Shown: piece by piece, positions 52,347-60,905 of the stretch | Numbering within the stretch: the first letter of the stretch is position 1 | Layout of the letters: each line of letters begins with the position of its first letter | Source: Lachnospiraceae bacterium UBA2864 | GTDB lineage: Bacteria; Bacillota; Clostridia; Lachnospirales; Lachnospiraceae | Length of the DNA stretch: 64,000 nt | Assembly: GCA_002350525.1 (NCBI GenBank) | Contig: DEFA01000022.1 | Location: 71,684 to 135,683, forward strand | Direction: 5' to 3' | Program-made: the position numbers and the translations under genes | Notes under the pieces: model-generated | Seen by the model: only the letters and a program-made list of their open reading frames with translations | Told to the model about the DNA's origin: nothing | The model's database searches: none

Positions 52347-54581
52347 ATGACACTTAGAAAGAGATATATACGAAATATAAAAAAGAATCTTTCGTTTTAT
52401 ATATGTGCAGTTCTTCTGACAGGCTTTTCGGTAATGCTTTATCTGGGATTTGATGCAGCTACAGTCAAATTACTGGATGATCTGAATGTTTTTTACAGAG
52501 ATTATCATATAGAGGATGCACAGTTTACAACAATGAGTGAAATATCCGATGAGGATATAAGCAAGCTTGAAGATAAATATGATATAACGATTGAGAGACA
52601 GACCTTTATTGATTTTGAGGAAAAGGACTATACGGTCCGTGTGATGAAGAGGATGGATAAGGTCAATCTCTATAAAATGTCCGGTGGAAGCGATGTGGAG
52701 AGAGATGATGAGATCATTTTAAATACAGGCCTCATGACAGAAAACGGACTGGGCTATGGGGATAAGGTGAAGCTGGGGGAAAATGAATATACATTGGTCG
52801 GGGATTTTGAAAGACCTGATTATCTGTTCCCTATCAAAGAGGCCACTGATACATTTGCAATCAAATCAGAATTCGGAATTGCGGAGGTCAGTGATAAAAC
52901 CTATGAAAAACTGATTGAAGATAAGGGGATCACTCAGGAGTATTACAGCATTATCTATCACAATGATAACATAGAAGAAGTAAGAAAATATATAAATGAA
53001 GAATATACCATGCTGTCATATATGAGGGCAGATTCCAACACTCGAATTTCGACACCTCTTACTGAATGCGAAGAGACCGTAAATATGATGAACTCAGTAG
53101 TTATCATATTTGTTATATTCATAGCTATAATCATATCTGTGGTTATAGGAAGAAAGATTAAAGCTGACAGAAGGCAGATAGGTGTACTTATTGCTTTAGG
53201 ATATAAGAAGCAGGTGCTTTCCCGACATTACAGTTTTTACGGATTATTTCCTGCAGTTATAGGATTTATATTAGGCTTTGCGGCTACTAAGATATTCGGA
53301 AAAGTATTGATCAGTCAATTGTTCCGCAAGATTGAGTCGGTTCCTATGGTGTATTCAATTAAGCCTGTGGATGCTGTTATTTCGATTGCTGTGCCTGTTG
53401 TCCTTTATACGTTAGCTGTATATTTCAGTGCTGCTAAAGTTATGAAGACGGATGTTATAACCATGATATCCGGTCGAAGTACAGGTAAGAACGGTAGAAA
53501 GCTGAGGATGAAGAAGAGTCATCTTTCCGTAAAGAGCAGATACAGGCTGAGACAGATATTCGGTAAACCCGGACGCAGCATTATAGTTATAATAGGCCTT
53601 GCTTTCGGAGGAATGCTCTACAGCTTCTGCGTAACCTGTATTGATTCTATGGATTCCTATGTCAATAATACAGTAGATCAGATAGGAAGTTTTGAATATG
53701 AATATTTCCTTAAAGTGCCGGAAACGGGCAAACCTGATACGGGAAGTGCTATCCTCGGAAGTACCTTTGAAGTTAAGGACAGGGACGATATGATAATGCT
53801 TCTGGGAATAGATGATACTGAATACATTAATTTTTCGGATGAGGACGGAAATGAGCTTGAATATAATGAAAACCATTACTACATAACAACTATGGCGTCC
53901 CTTGCGTTCGGGGTGGAAGCGGGGGATGAGATATCATTTATTAATCCTATCACCCTGGATGATTATACTGTAAAAATATCTGATGTGATCGAAAATGATT
54001 CTCAGTCTGCAATCTATTGCTCCAGAAAAAATGCGGCAGAACTTCTGGATATGCCGGAAGATTTATACAATATCATAATGTCAGAAGAAGCTATAGATAT
54101 AGATGAGGAAAAACTTGCAAAAACAGTGACCAAGCAGTCTCTGGCAGATCAGATAGATGAAGTAAAGAAAGGTATGCAGGATATAGTAGGTATACTGGAA
54201 ATATTCGCGATCGCTATCTGCGTAATTGTTGTTTATATGATGGTCAGTGTTCTGATAGCGGAGTCGGAATCGTCAGTTTCAATGCTCAAGGTTCTGGGCT
54301 ACAGAAATAAAGAGATAAACGGTATGGTTATAAATGTATATCATTTCCTTATTCCGATTGCAATCATACTAAGTATAATTCTCGGATTTTATGGAACAAA
54401 GGCTGTGTTTGATGCAAATGTTTCAATGTATAAAACTTATCTGGAAACACTCATATATCCGGTATCGGTAATAAAGATAATAATGCTTATAGTTGTCAGT
54501 TATGTTCTTTCGCTGCTTCTCCTAAGAGGCAAGGTCGGAAAGGTAGATCTTGTTGAAAGCCTGAAAGATAACAGAGAATAG
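52347..54581 (+). CDS. FtsX-type ABC permease
   Basis: This 744-residue permease has an N-terminal helix, an outer domain of about 220 residues, an FtsX helix block at about residues 250-380 (ADRRQIGVLIALGYKKQVLS), a second outer domain and a second block near the end (SVSMLKVLGYRNKEINGM). It lacks the coiled-coil insert of the permease at 47654. It is the membrane part of the transporter with the ATPase upstream, probably controlled by the AraC protein at 50534. Confidence 0.92.
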   Translation: MTLRKRYIRNIKKNLSFYICAVLLTGFSVMLYLGFDAATVKLLDDLNVFYRDYHIEDAQFTTMSEISDEDISKLEDKYDITIERQTFIDFEEKDYTVRVMKRMDKVNLYKMSGGSDVERDDEIILNTGLMTENGLGYGDKVKLGENEYTLVGDFERPDYLFPIKEATDTFAIKSEFGIAEVSDKTYEKLIEDKGITQEYYSIIYHNDNIEEVRKYINEEYTMLSYMRADSNTRISTPLTECEETVNMMNSVVIIFVIFIAIIISVVIGRKIKADRRQIGVLIALGYKKQVLSRHYSFYGLFPAVIGFILGFAATKIFGKVLISQLFRKIESVPMVYSIKPVDAVISIAVPVVLYTLAVYFSAAKVMKTDVITMISGRSTGKNGRKLRMKKSHLSVKSRYRLRQIFGKPGRSIIVIIGLAFGGMLYSFCVTCIDSMDSYVNNTVDQIGSFEYEYFLKVPETGKPDTGSAILGSTFEVKDRDDMIMLLGIDDTEYINFSDEDGNELEYNENHYYITTMASLAFGVEAGDEISFINPITLDDYTVKISDVIENDSQSAIYCSRKNAAELLDMPEDLYNIIMSEEAIDIDEEKLAKTVTKQSLADQIDEVKKGMQDIVGILEIFAIAICVIVVYMMVSVLIAESESSVSMLKVLGYRNKEINGMVINVYHFLIPIAIILSIILGFYGTKAVFDANVSMYKTYLETLIYPVSVIKIIMLIVVSYVLSLLLLRGKVGKVDLVESLKDNRE

Positions 54582-54595
54582 ATTGTAAACACGGA

Positions 54596-55573
54596 TTATC
54601 TGCGAGTGGTATGATTCCTTCGATATTCCAGAGGCTTACATTTATAATGTTCATAGAATACCCTGGCGAATCGTCCCTGGTTTGAATAACCTATACTGTT
54701 TGCAATATCAAGAACAGAGAGTGAAGTATTCTGCAATTTGTCTGCGGCGTACTTCATTCTTTTTTCTTTCATATAATCCGATATGCCGGAACCATATACC
54801 TCTCTAAAATAATTCTTAAGCCCTGTCTCACTGATACCCAGTTTCGATGAGATCTCATGAACAGCTATGTGTTTGCTGAGGTCGCTTGTCAAAATGTCAT
54901 GTGCTCTTCTTGCCATCGCTGCCTGCCCGGAGGTGAGGTAGTTGGACCTGGAAGGGGATATGACATCTTCAGATAACAGAAGCTCAAAGATCTCCAGAAG
55001 CTTCAGTCTGATCCTGCCGAGATTTTTCCTCGTAACAAGCTGATATAATTCTCTGAAAAGAGTAAGAAGTCTGTTATCTGATTTTCCTATGAAGGTATCT
55101 GTATGTTCAAGATATTTTATGATCAGTTGCTCGATATCTATAGAAAATGTACGCAGGAATTCCCTTGTATTTCCATCTATCAGACTCTCAATGATACTTA
55201 TCTCCAGACCTGTGTAATGGCCGAGCGGATAATAGAAGGCATCCATCCGCCTTTTTCTGGCTATGCAGGTCAGCTGAGGGGATATGTAACTTACGGCTTC
55301 TTCGGGATGCTTAAATTCACATCTGCCGTCCAGACATTGATTTATCGTAATGAGATTATATCTGTAAATCTTTTCGTCAAAAGGTATTACGCTCCCGTTT
55401 ACCTCATTTAATGAAAGATATATTCCGGAAATAATGGGAAATGCGGTAATCTTAATGTTTCCCGTGTCAAAGGACACACTCAGTTCTTTTATCTTGTCTT
55501 TTGAATATGTCATTTCATCAAAAGCCTTTGAAAACTCATTTATTTTCTTTTTGTGATCTGTATTTCGATTCAT
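54596..55573 (-). CDS. AraC-family regulator divergent from feoAB
   Basis: This 325-residue protein on the - strand has an N-terminal sensory half (INQCLDGRCEFKHPEEAVS) and a C-terminal double helix-turn-helix at about residues 220-320: HEISSKLGISETGLKNYFRE, then VLDIANSIGYSNQGRFARVF, ending KPLEYRRN. It has the layout of the AraC proteins at 50534 and 58144. It converges with the preceding permease gene and is divergent from feoA, so it may sense a siderophore or iron-related ligand. Confidence 0.92.
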   Translation of the reverse strand: MNRNTDHKKKINEFSKAFDEMTYSKDKIKELSVSFDTGNIKITAFPIISGIYLSLNEVNGSVIPFDEKIYRYNLITINQCLDGRCEFKHPEEAVSYISPQLTCIARKRRMDAFYYPLGHYTGLEISIIESLIDGNTREFLRTFSIDIEQLIIKYLEHTDTFIGKSDNRLLTLFRELYQLVTRKNLGRIRLKLLEIFELLLSEDVISPSRSNYLTSGQAAMARRAHDILTSDLSKHIAVHEISSKLGISETGLKNYFREVYGSGISDYMKEKRMKYAADKLQNTSLSVLDIANSIGYSNQGRFARVFYEHYKCKPLEYRRNHTTRR

Positions 55574-55662
55574 GATCCTAAACTCCGAAGATTAATGCTA
55601 AACGAACCTTTTTTGACGGAACTGGCATAGAAAATTCTAAAGGTTATATTTATTATACACAA

Positions 55663-55678
55663 GTTAAATTAATATAAC
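55663..55678 (+). promoter_or_regulatory. candidate operator upstream of feoA
   Basis: GTTAAATTAATATAAC is a palindrome with one mismatched pair, lying 28 bases before the feoA ATG in the AraC/feoA divergent gap. It may bind an iron regulator, but does not clearly match Fur or DtxR sites. Confidence 0.4.
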
Positions 55679-55706
55679 AAATGCTTTCGAAACAAGGAGG
55701 GATAGG

Positions 55707-55922
55707 ATGAAACTTACCGATGCCAAGGAAGGATATCAGGGAAGAGTAATATCCATGGATGGAGACAATCATATGATAAGCCGTGCTGTATCTATAGGGA
55801 TTGTGCCGGGAGGAGTTGTAAAGGTTTTAAAAAACAGGCGCAAACAACCGGTTCTCATATATAGTCGCGATTCTATGATAGCACTTAACAGAGAAGATGC
55901 TTCGTGTATAGCAGTTGAATGA
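55707..55922 (+). CDS. feoA: FeoA ferrous iron transport protein
   Basis: This 71-residue SH3-like protein assists FeoB in ferrous iron uptake. Features include MKLTDAKEGYQGRVISM, a GIVPGGVVKVLKNRR core and ALNREDASCIAV at the end. The start follows ACAAGGAGGGATAGG. It overlaps the feoB reading frame by the shared ATGA region, although the likely feoB start is 20 bases downstream. The gene lies divergent from an AraC regulator. Confidence 0.93.
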   Translation: MKLTDAKEGYQGRVISMDGDNHMISRAVSIGIVPGGVVKVLKNRRKQPVLIYSRDSMIALNREDASCIAVE

Positions 55923-55942
55923 TTTATAGCGAAAGAGGGAGA

Positions 55943-57958
55943 ATGATGAAGAAGATAGCTTTGCTCGGGCAGCCGAATGCCGGAAAGTCTACCATATTTA
56001 ACGGACTCACCGGATTAAAACAGCATGTAGGTAACTGGCCCGGAAAAACAGTAGAGAAAAAAGAAGGAACATTTACGGCAGACGGACAGGAGATACTTGT
56101 AGCAGATCTTCCCGGAAGTTACAGTTTGTCGGCAAACTCAGATGAGGAGATTGTTACGAGAGATTATATTATCTCCGGAAATGCCGATATGGTTCTTATC
56201 ATAATAGATGCATCTCAGTTGGAACGAAGCCTGTATATGATGGCTGATTATGCGGGTATCAAGGTACCGGCAGTACTTGTGCTGAATCTTATGGATGTTG
56301 CAAAGCAGAAGGGTATGACAATTGATACAGATGCCTTAAGTAAGAAACTGGGTATCCCGGTTATCCCATTTGTAGCGGCAGACAAAAAAGGGTATGAAGG
56401 ACTGAAGAAGAAGCTTGTAAAGGCTCTTTCCGACAAGAAAAGTATGTCTATAGACGGTTTTGAAGAACAGTTTATCAAAAAAGAGTTTGGTTACGATGAA
56501 GTGAAGGAGCTTGTAAGTTCGGCAGAGGATGATCAGGTTTCATCCTTCTGGTATGCTGCAAAGGCATTGGAGTCGGATGAAAATGTAATGGGTATTTTAA
56601 AGAAAAAGCTTTCATCTGACATATATAGCAGAATCGAATCCAAAGTAAAAAGCATTAAAGGTGCTGCACTTACCTCGGGTATATGCAAATTCGATGCGGT
56701 TCACGGGCTTACAAGCGAAGTACTTAAAAAGAAGGCGGGTTCGGAAAAACTGTCCCGTTTTGACAGGATCGCGACAGGCAGGATAAGCGGAAAGCTTCTT
56801 GCATTCTTTATGGTAATATTGGCTTTTGCCGTAGCTATGATGATCGCGGCTCCGATCATGAAAGTCGCCGGACTTTTTCCGCAGTATCTGAGCGGTCCGA
56901 TAGCAAAGGCACTTACCGGATTGAAAGTACATCCTTTCCTGGTTAAACTTGTGGCAGTTGTATTTATGAATATTATATTCTTTGTGTTATCCATGGCCGG
57001 TTTTGTATTGGGAGTTAACTTTGCCTTCTCTATTATGGAAGAAGTCGGATATATGGCACGTATATCCTTTGTTTTCGATAATATGATGAGGAGACTCGGA
57101 CTTCAGGGAAAGAGTATATGTGCTTTCTTTATGGGACTCGGATGTACCATGGGAGGTGTTACGGGAACGAGAGTCCTGGATAACTACGGACAGAGGCTTC
57201 TTGCGATGGCACTTATCTGGTCGGTTCCGTGTGGATCAACCTGGTCGGTTATCCCGACGCTTGCAGCGGTTTTCTATGGACCTACGGGAGCGGCTGCAGT
57301 TACCTTTGCGATTGTAGCTATGATGTTTATATCCATAATGCTGGTTTCACTTATCTTCGGAAAGAAACTTTCTCCTGTTGAGCAAAGAACCGGTATCGTG
57401 ATGGAACTTCCTCCGTATCATAAGCCAAGGTGGGGACATATAATCAGAACAACTCTTGTTAAGGGTGTTGATGTTTTTAAGCGTGCACTCAGTACAGTCC
57501 TCATTGTTTCAATCGTGTTCTATCTGCTTTCATATTCATGGGATGGAAAGACAAACATTTTGATGACAATCGGTCAGGCTATTGAACCGGTGACACATTG
57601 GTTTGGACTTACATGGCAGGCATTCATGGCGTTTCTGTCATCGATGCTTGCAAAAGAGTCAATGCTGGGAGTCTTAGGTGCGCTCTTTGGCGGTGCAGCT
57701 GATGTAACAAGTATAGCATTTAATGCGAAGAGTATAGATACATCTGTAATGAGTACACTTCCGCAGTTCTTTACAAAAGCCGAAATGCTGGCATTCCTGT
57801 TTGCGGTATCCTTCAACATGCCGTGTGTTATGGCAATGAGTACAACCTATAAGGAAAATCATTCAAAGAAATGGACCGCGATAATTGCCTGCTATTATAC
57901 GGTATTTTCACTCGTACTTGCATTTATCGCATATCATGTGGGACTTGCAATCTTTTAA
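55943..57958 (+). CDS. feoB: FeoB ferrous iron transporter
   Basis: This 671-residue protein has an N-terminal G domain (GQPNAGKST P-loop, DLPGSYSL switch, NLMD base motif, then a helical GDI-like region) and a C-terminal membrane part with two Gate repeats (VGYMARISFVFDNMMRRLGL, GLGCTMGGVTGTR). It imports Fe(II) across the membrane. The start is set at 55943 (or 55946) behind GAGGGAG; a start at 55919 would overlap feoA. It continues the iron theme of this end of the window. Confidence 0.96.
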   Translation: MMKKIALLGQPNAGKSTIFNGLTGLKQHVGNWPGKTVEKKEGTFTADGQEILVADLPGSYSLSANSDEEIVTRDYIISGNADMVLIIIDASQLERSLYMMADYAGIKVPAVLVLNLMDVAKQKGMTIDTDALSKKLGIPVIPFVAADKKGYEGLKKKLVKALSDKKSMSIDGFEEQFIKKEFGYDEVKELVSSAEDDQVSSFWYAAKALESDENVMGILKKKLSSDIYSRIESKVKSIKGAALTSGICKFDAVHGLTSEVLKKKAGSEKLSRFDRIATGRISGKLLAFFMVILAFAVAMMIAAPIMKVAGLFPQYLSGPIAKALTGLKVHPFLVKLVAVVFMNIIFFVLSMAGFVLGVNFAFSIMEEVGYMARISFVFDNMMRRLGLQGKSICAFFMGLGCTMGGVTGTRVLDNYGQRLLAMALIWSVPCGSTWSVIPTLAAVFYGPTGAAAVTFAIVAMMFISIMLVSLIFGKKLSPVEQRTGIVMELPPYHKPRWGHIIRTTLVKGVDVFKRALSTVLIVSIVFYLLSYSWDGKTNILMTIGQAIEPVTHWFGLTWQAFMAFLSSMLAKESMLGVLGALFGGAADVTSIAFNAKSIDTSVMSTLPQFFTKAEMLAFLFAVSFNMPCVMAMSTTYKENHSKKWTAIIACYYTVFSLVLAFIAYHVGLAIF

Positions 57959-57970
57959 TAATATTAACTC

Positions 57971-58004
57971 AGCCGTTATGGACTTAAGTTCATAACGGCT
58001 TTTA
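57971..58004 (+). terminator. intrinsic terminator after feoB
   Basis: AGCCGTTATG (57971-57980) and CATAACGGCT (57991-58000) form a perfect 10-bp stem with a 10-base loop, followed by TTTATT. Confidence 0.9.
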
Positions 58005-58040
58005 TTATGAACAAAACGGAGCATAAATATCAAAATGGAG

Positions 58041-58070
58041 TGGCACATTCGTAAAGAATGTGCCATTATT
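58041..58070 (+). terminator. second hairpin after feoB
   Basis: TGGCACATTC (58041-58050) and GAATGTGCCA (58056-58065) form a perfect 10-bp stem with a 5-base loop, followed by a weak T/A-rich tail. Confidence 0.6.
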
Positions 58071-58079
58071 ATATCTGTT

Positions 58080-58109
58080 TTGATTAGATATAACTAATGA
58101 AAATAAGAT
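58080..58109 (+). promoter_or_regulatory. promoter of the AraC/YbtPQ-like operon with TTAG-N6-CTAA palindrome
   Basis: TTGATT (58080-58085) and TAAGAT (58104-58109) are 18 bases apart. TTAGATATAACTAA (58084-58097) overlaps the -35 box and spacer and resembles the palindrome at 62718, so both may answer to one iron regulator. Confidence 0.5.
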
Positions 58110-58143
58110 ATTATTAATCTAAACTGGGTGAAGAGGTTTAAAT

Positions 58144-59139
58144 ATGAATGATAATTTGATAAACGGTGTTCTTCACAGTAAGGGCTTTGGATCAAATGTT
58201 CAGTCTGTGGCCGAAGATGAGAATTGCAGTGTGTTAAGGATTCAGTCGCCTACGGGTGAAGGGTACATGACGCTGTATCAGGTCATGAAGGGCGTATATG
58301 TAATGTTTGATGAGTTTCATCTGGAGTCATGTGAATCCGAATTTAAGAATATGAAAGATGTATTCTGTATCGATCATTGCAGGCAGGGAAGAATAGAACA
58401 TGAGAATCTGCTGGGCAATAAGTTCTATATGGAGTCGGGTGATCTGAAACTCGGAAGACGCATAAATCATTCGGGACGGATACATATGCCGAATGGATAT
58501 TATTATGGCATGACGATTGGCTTTCATATATATGAAGCGGAAAAAAACATTCAAAATGAGCTTTCGGGGATTGATATAGATATCGGAGCTATCGTTGATA
58601 AGTTTAATTCTTCTGATGAGGAATATTTCATCAGAAGAGACAGCCTTCTGAAAAATGATGAGTGTATAGATCGTATACTTAATGAAATGTATAACGTCCC
58701 TAAAGAAATAAGAATGGATCTTTTCAAGGTGAAGATTATGGAGCTTCTTCTCAGACTGAAAATGCTGGATAAGACTCTATATAAGGATGACAGATTATAT
58801 ATTCCGGCGAGTCAGGCGGAAAAAATAAAAGAAGTCCATAAGCTCATCATAGAAGAACCGGATAAAAATTATACGGTGGAAGAGATGGCGGGGATATTCG
58901 GTATACCGGAATCAACGCTCAGGAAAAACTTTCGGGAAATCTATGGAAGCCCGATATACAAATATATAAAGAAGTTTAAGATGACCAAGGCGGCAGAGTT
59001 ATTAAAGAACGATGACGGTTTAAAGATATCTGATGTGGCAGAAAGTGTGGGCTATGATAATCCGTCCAAGTTTGCTGCCGCATTTAAGGATGTCATGGGT
59101 GTTACTCCGATGACATATAAAAATAATTTTCAGAGGTAA
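58144..59139 (+). CDS. AraC-family regulator of the siderophore-type ABC pair
   Basis: This 331-residue protein has an N-terminal sensory domain (VFCIDHCRQGRIEHENLLGN) and a C-terminal AraC double helix-turn-helix at ~225-330: VEEMAGIFGIPESTLRKNFR, then KISDVAESVGYDNPSKFAAA, ending VTPMTYKNN. It ends 4 bases before the half-transporter genes, an arrangement like that of PchR/YbtA regulators with their transporters. It may sense the incoming metallophore complex. Confidence 0.92.
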   Translation: MNDNLINGVLHSKGFGSNVQSVAEDENCSVLRIQSPTGEGYMTLYQVMKGVYVMFDEFHLESCESEFKNMKDVFCIDHCRQGRIEHENLLGNKFYMESGDLKLGRRINHSGRIHMPNGYYYGMTIGFHIYEAEKNIQNELSGIDIDIGAIVDKFNSSDEEYFIRRDSLLKNDECIDRILNEMYNVPKEIRMDLFKVKIMELLLRLKMLDKTLYKDDRLYIPASQAEKIKEVHKLIIEEPDKNYTVEEMAGIFGIPESTLRKNFREIYGSPIYKYIKKFKMTKAAELLKNDDGLKISDVAESVGYDNPSKFAAAFKDVMGVTPMTYKNNFQR

Positions 59140-59143
59140 AGAT

Positions 59144-60904
59144 ATGAATACATCAGACAATTGGTTTAAGACGCTGCTGTCTTATGCAAAGGGCAGCGGT
59201 ACAAAGCTTGTTATATCGGTAATCCTTTCGATAATAAGCCTGGTGGCGGGATTAGTGCCGTACTACTGTGTATATAAAATGATCGATGCATATATAACAG
59301 GCGGACTTGATAAGGATAGGGTTTTGTTCTGGGGGCTTATCGCACTGGGAATGTATCTTCTGAAGGTTACGGCTTTCGGACTTTCAACAGGAATATCTCA
59401 TCATGTGGCATTTAATGTTCTTGAAGGGATGAGACTCAAAGTAGCGGATGTTTTTATGAAAGCTCCGCTCGGAGAAGTATATGCACATTCGATAGGTGAG
59501 ATAAAGGGGATCATAGTAGATAAGATAGAGGATATCGAACCTCCGCTGGCACATTTTGTTCCGGAAGGATCGGGACATCTGGTTCTTCCTATAGTGAGCT
59601 TTATCGCACTCATGATGATAGATATCAGAGTTGCCCTCGGAGCACTTGCAGCTCTTCCCATCGGATTTATCTTTATGATGCTGACCTTCGTTATCAGCGG
59701 CAAGAACCTGGCAAAATATCAGAAGGCTAATGCACATATGAACAGTGTGATAGTTGAATATATAGAAGGAATCGAGGTTATAAAGGCCTTTGGTAAAACC
59801 GGTGTAAGTTATGAGAAATATGCGGGAGCCATCACGGATTATCGTGACTTTGTCATCGAATGGATGAAGGATACCTGGGTTACTATGAAGCTTGCCTTTG
59901 CGTTTATGCCGGCAACACTTCTCGGAGTTGTTCCTATAAGTGTATTCCTGATAGGAAAAGGCAGCATGTCGGTTTCGGAAATGGCACTTGCCGTTATGCT
60001 TGCCATGTCAATGGTAATAAGTATGACAAAGATTGAAGTGTTCTCCAACAGTCTCAGAGAAATGGAGTATACGGTTAAAGAGATCCAGAAGCTTTTTGAC
60101 CTGAAGACACTGAGTGAACCGAGTAAGGAGAAGCTTCCCGAAAAGTATAATGTAGAGCTGAAAAATGTACATTTTACATATGATGAAAAAGAGGGCGAAG
60201 TTCTTCACGGAATAGATCTGAGTCTCCCTGAAGGAAGCTTTACGGCGCTTGTCGGACCGAGCGGCGGAGGCAAGTCTACGGTTGCAAAGCTGATCGCAAG
60301 ATTCTGGGATGTGTCCGGAGGAAGCATAGAAATCGGCGGGGTTAATATCAAAGACATGAAGGTGACAAGTCTTTCGAATCTTGTAAGCTTTGTTACCCAG
60401 GATAATTTCCTCTTCAGATGCTCTCTCCTTGAAAATATAAGACTCGGTAATCCGAATGCAACAGATGAGGAGGTTAAGGCTGCGGCTCGTGCTGCCTGCT
60501 GCGAAGAGTTTATCCTAAAGCTTCCGGACGGATATAATACAACGGCCGGTGAAGCGGGAAAGAGACTTTCGGGCGGCGAAAGACAGCGTATAGCCATAGC
60601 AAGAATGATGCTTAAAAACGCACCTATAGTAATACTTGATGAAGCAACGGCATTTACGGATCCCGAAAATGAAGATAAGCTTCAACAGTCGATCGCGGCT
60701 CTTACAAAGAATAAGACGCTTCTGGTTATAGCACACAGACTTTCGACCATCAAAGAAGCGGATAATATAGTTGTACTAAGTGACGGAAGTATAGAAGCAT
60801 CCGGCAGACAGGATGAACTTATGGAGACGTGTCCGCTTTATAACAGAATGTGGCAGGCACATATAGGTGCGAGAAACTGGTCAGCGGGAAAGGCGGGTAG
60901 ATAG
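59144..60904 (+). CDS. ABC half-transporter, permease-ATPase fusion (YbtP-like)
   Basis: This 586-residue protein has six transmembrane helices followed by an ATPase (Walker A GPSGGGKST, signature LSGGERQRIAIARM, Walker B PIVILDEATAFTDPENE). The ATAFTDPENE D-loop form is typical of the YbtP/IrtA branch of ABC exporter-fold proteins that import siderophores. It would form a heterodimer with the next gene. The gene lies in an AraC-controlled operon beside a second ECF set. Confidence 0.88.
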   Translation: MNTSDNWFKTLLSYAKGSGTKLVISVILSIISLVAGLVPYYCVYKMIDAYITGGLDKDRVLFWGLIALGMYLLKVTAFGLSTGISHHVAFNVLEGMRLKVADVFMKAPLGEVYAHSIGEIKGIIVDKIEDIEPPLAHFVPEGSGHLVLPIVSFIALMMIDIRVALGALAALPIGFIFMMLTFVISGKNLAKYQKANAHMNSVIVEYIEGIEVIKAFGKTGVSYEKYAGAITDYRDFVIEWMKDTWVTMKLAFAFMPATLLGVVPISVFLIGKGSMSVSEMALAVMLAMSMVISMTKIEVFSNSLREMEYTVKEIQKLFDLKTLSEPSKEKLPEKYNVELKNVHFTYDEKEGEVLHGIDLSLPEGSFTALVGPSGGGKSTVAKLIARFWDVSGGSIEIGGVNIKDMKVTSLSNLVSFVTQDNFLFRCSLLENIRLGNPNATDEEVKAAARAACCEEFILKLPDGYNTTAGEAGKRLSGGERQRIAIARMMLKNAPIVILDEATAFTDPENEDKLQQSIAALTKNKTLLVIAHRLSTIKEADNIVVLSDGSIEASGRQDELMETCPLYNRMWQAHIGARNWSAGKAGR

Positions 60905-60905
60905 G

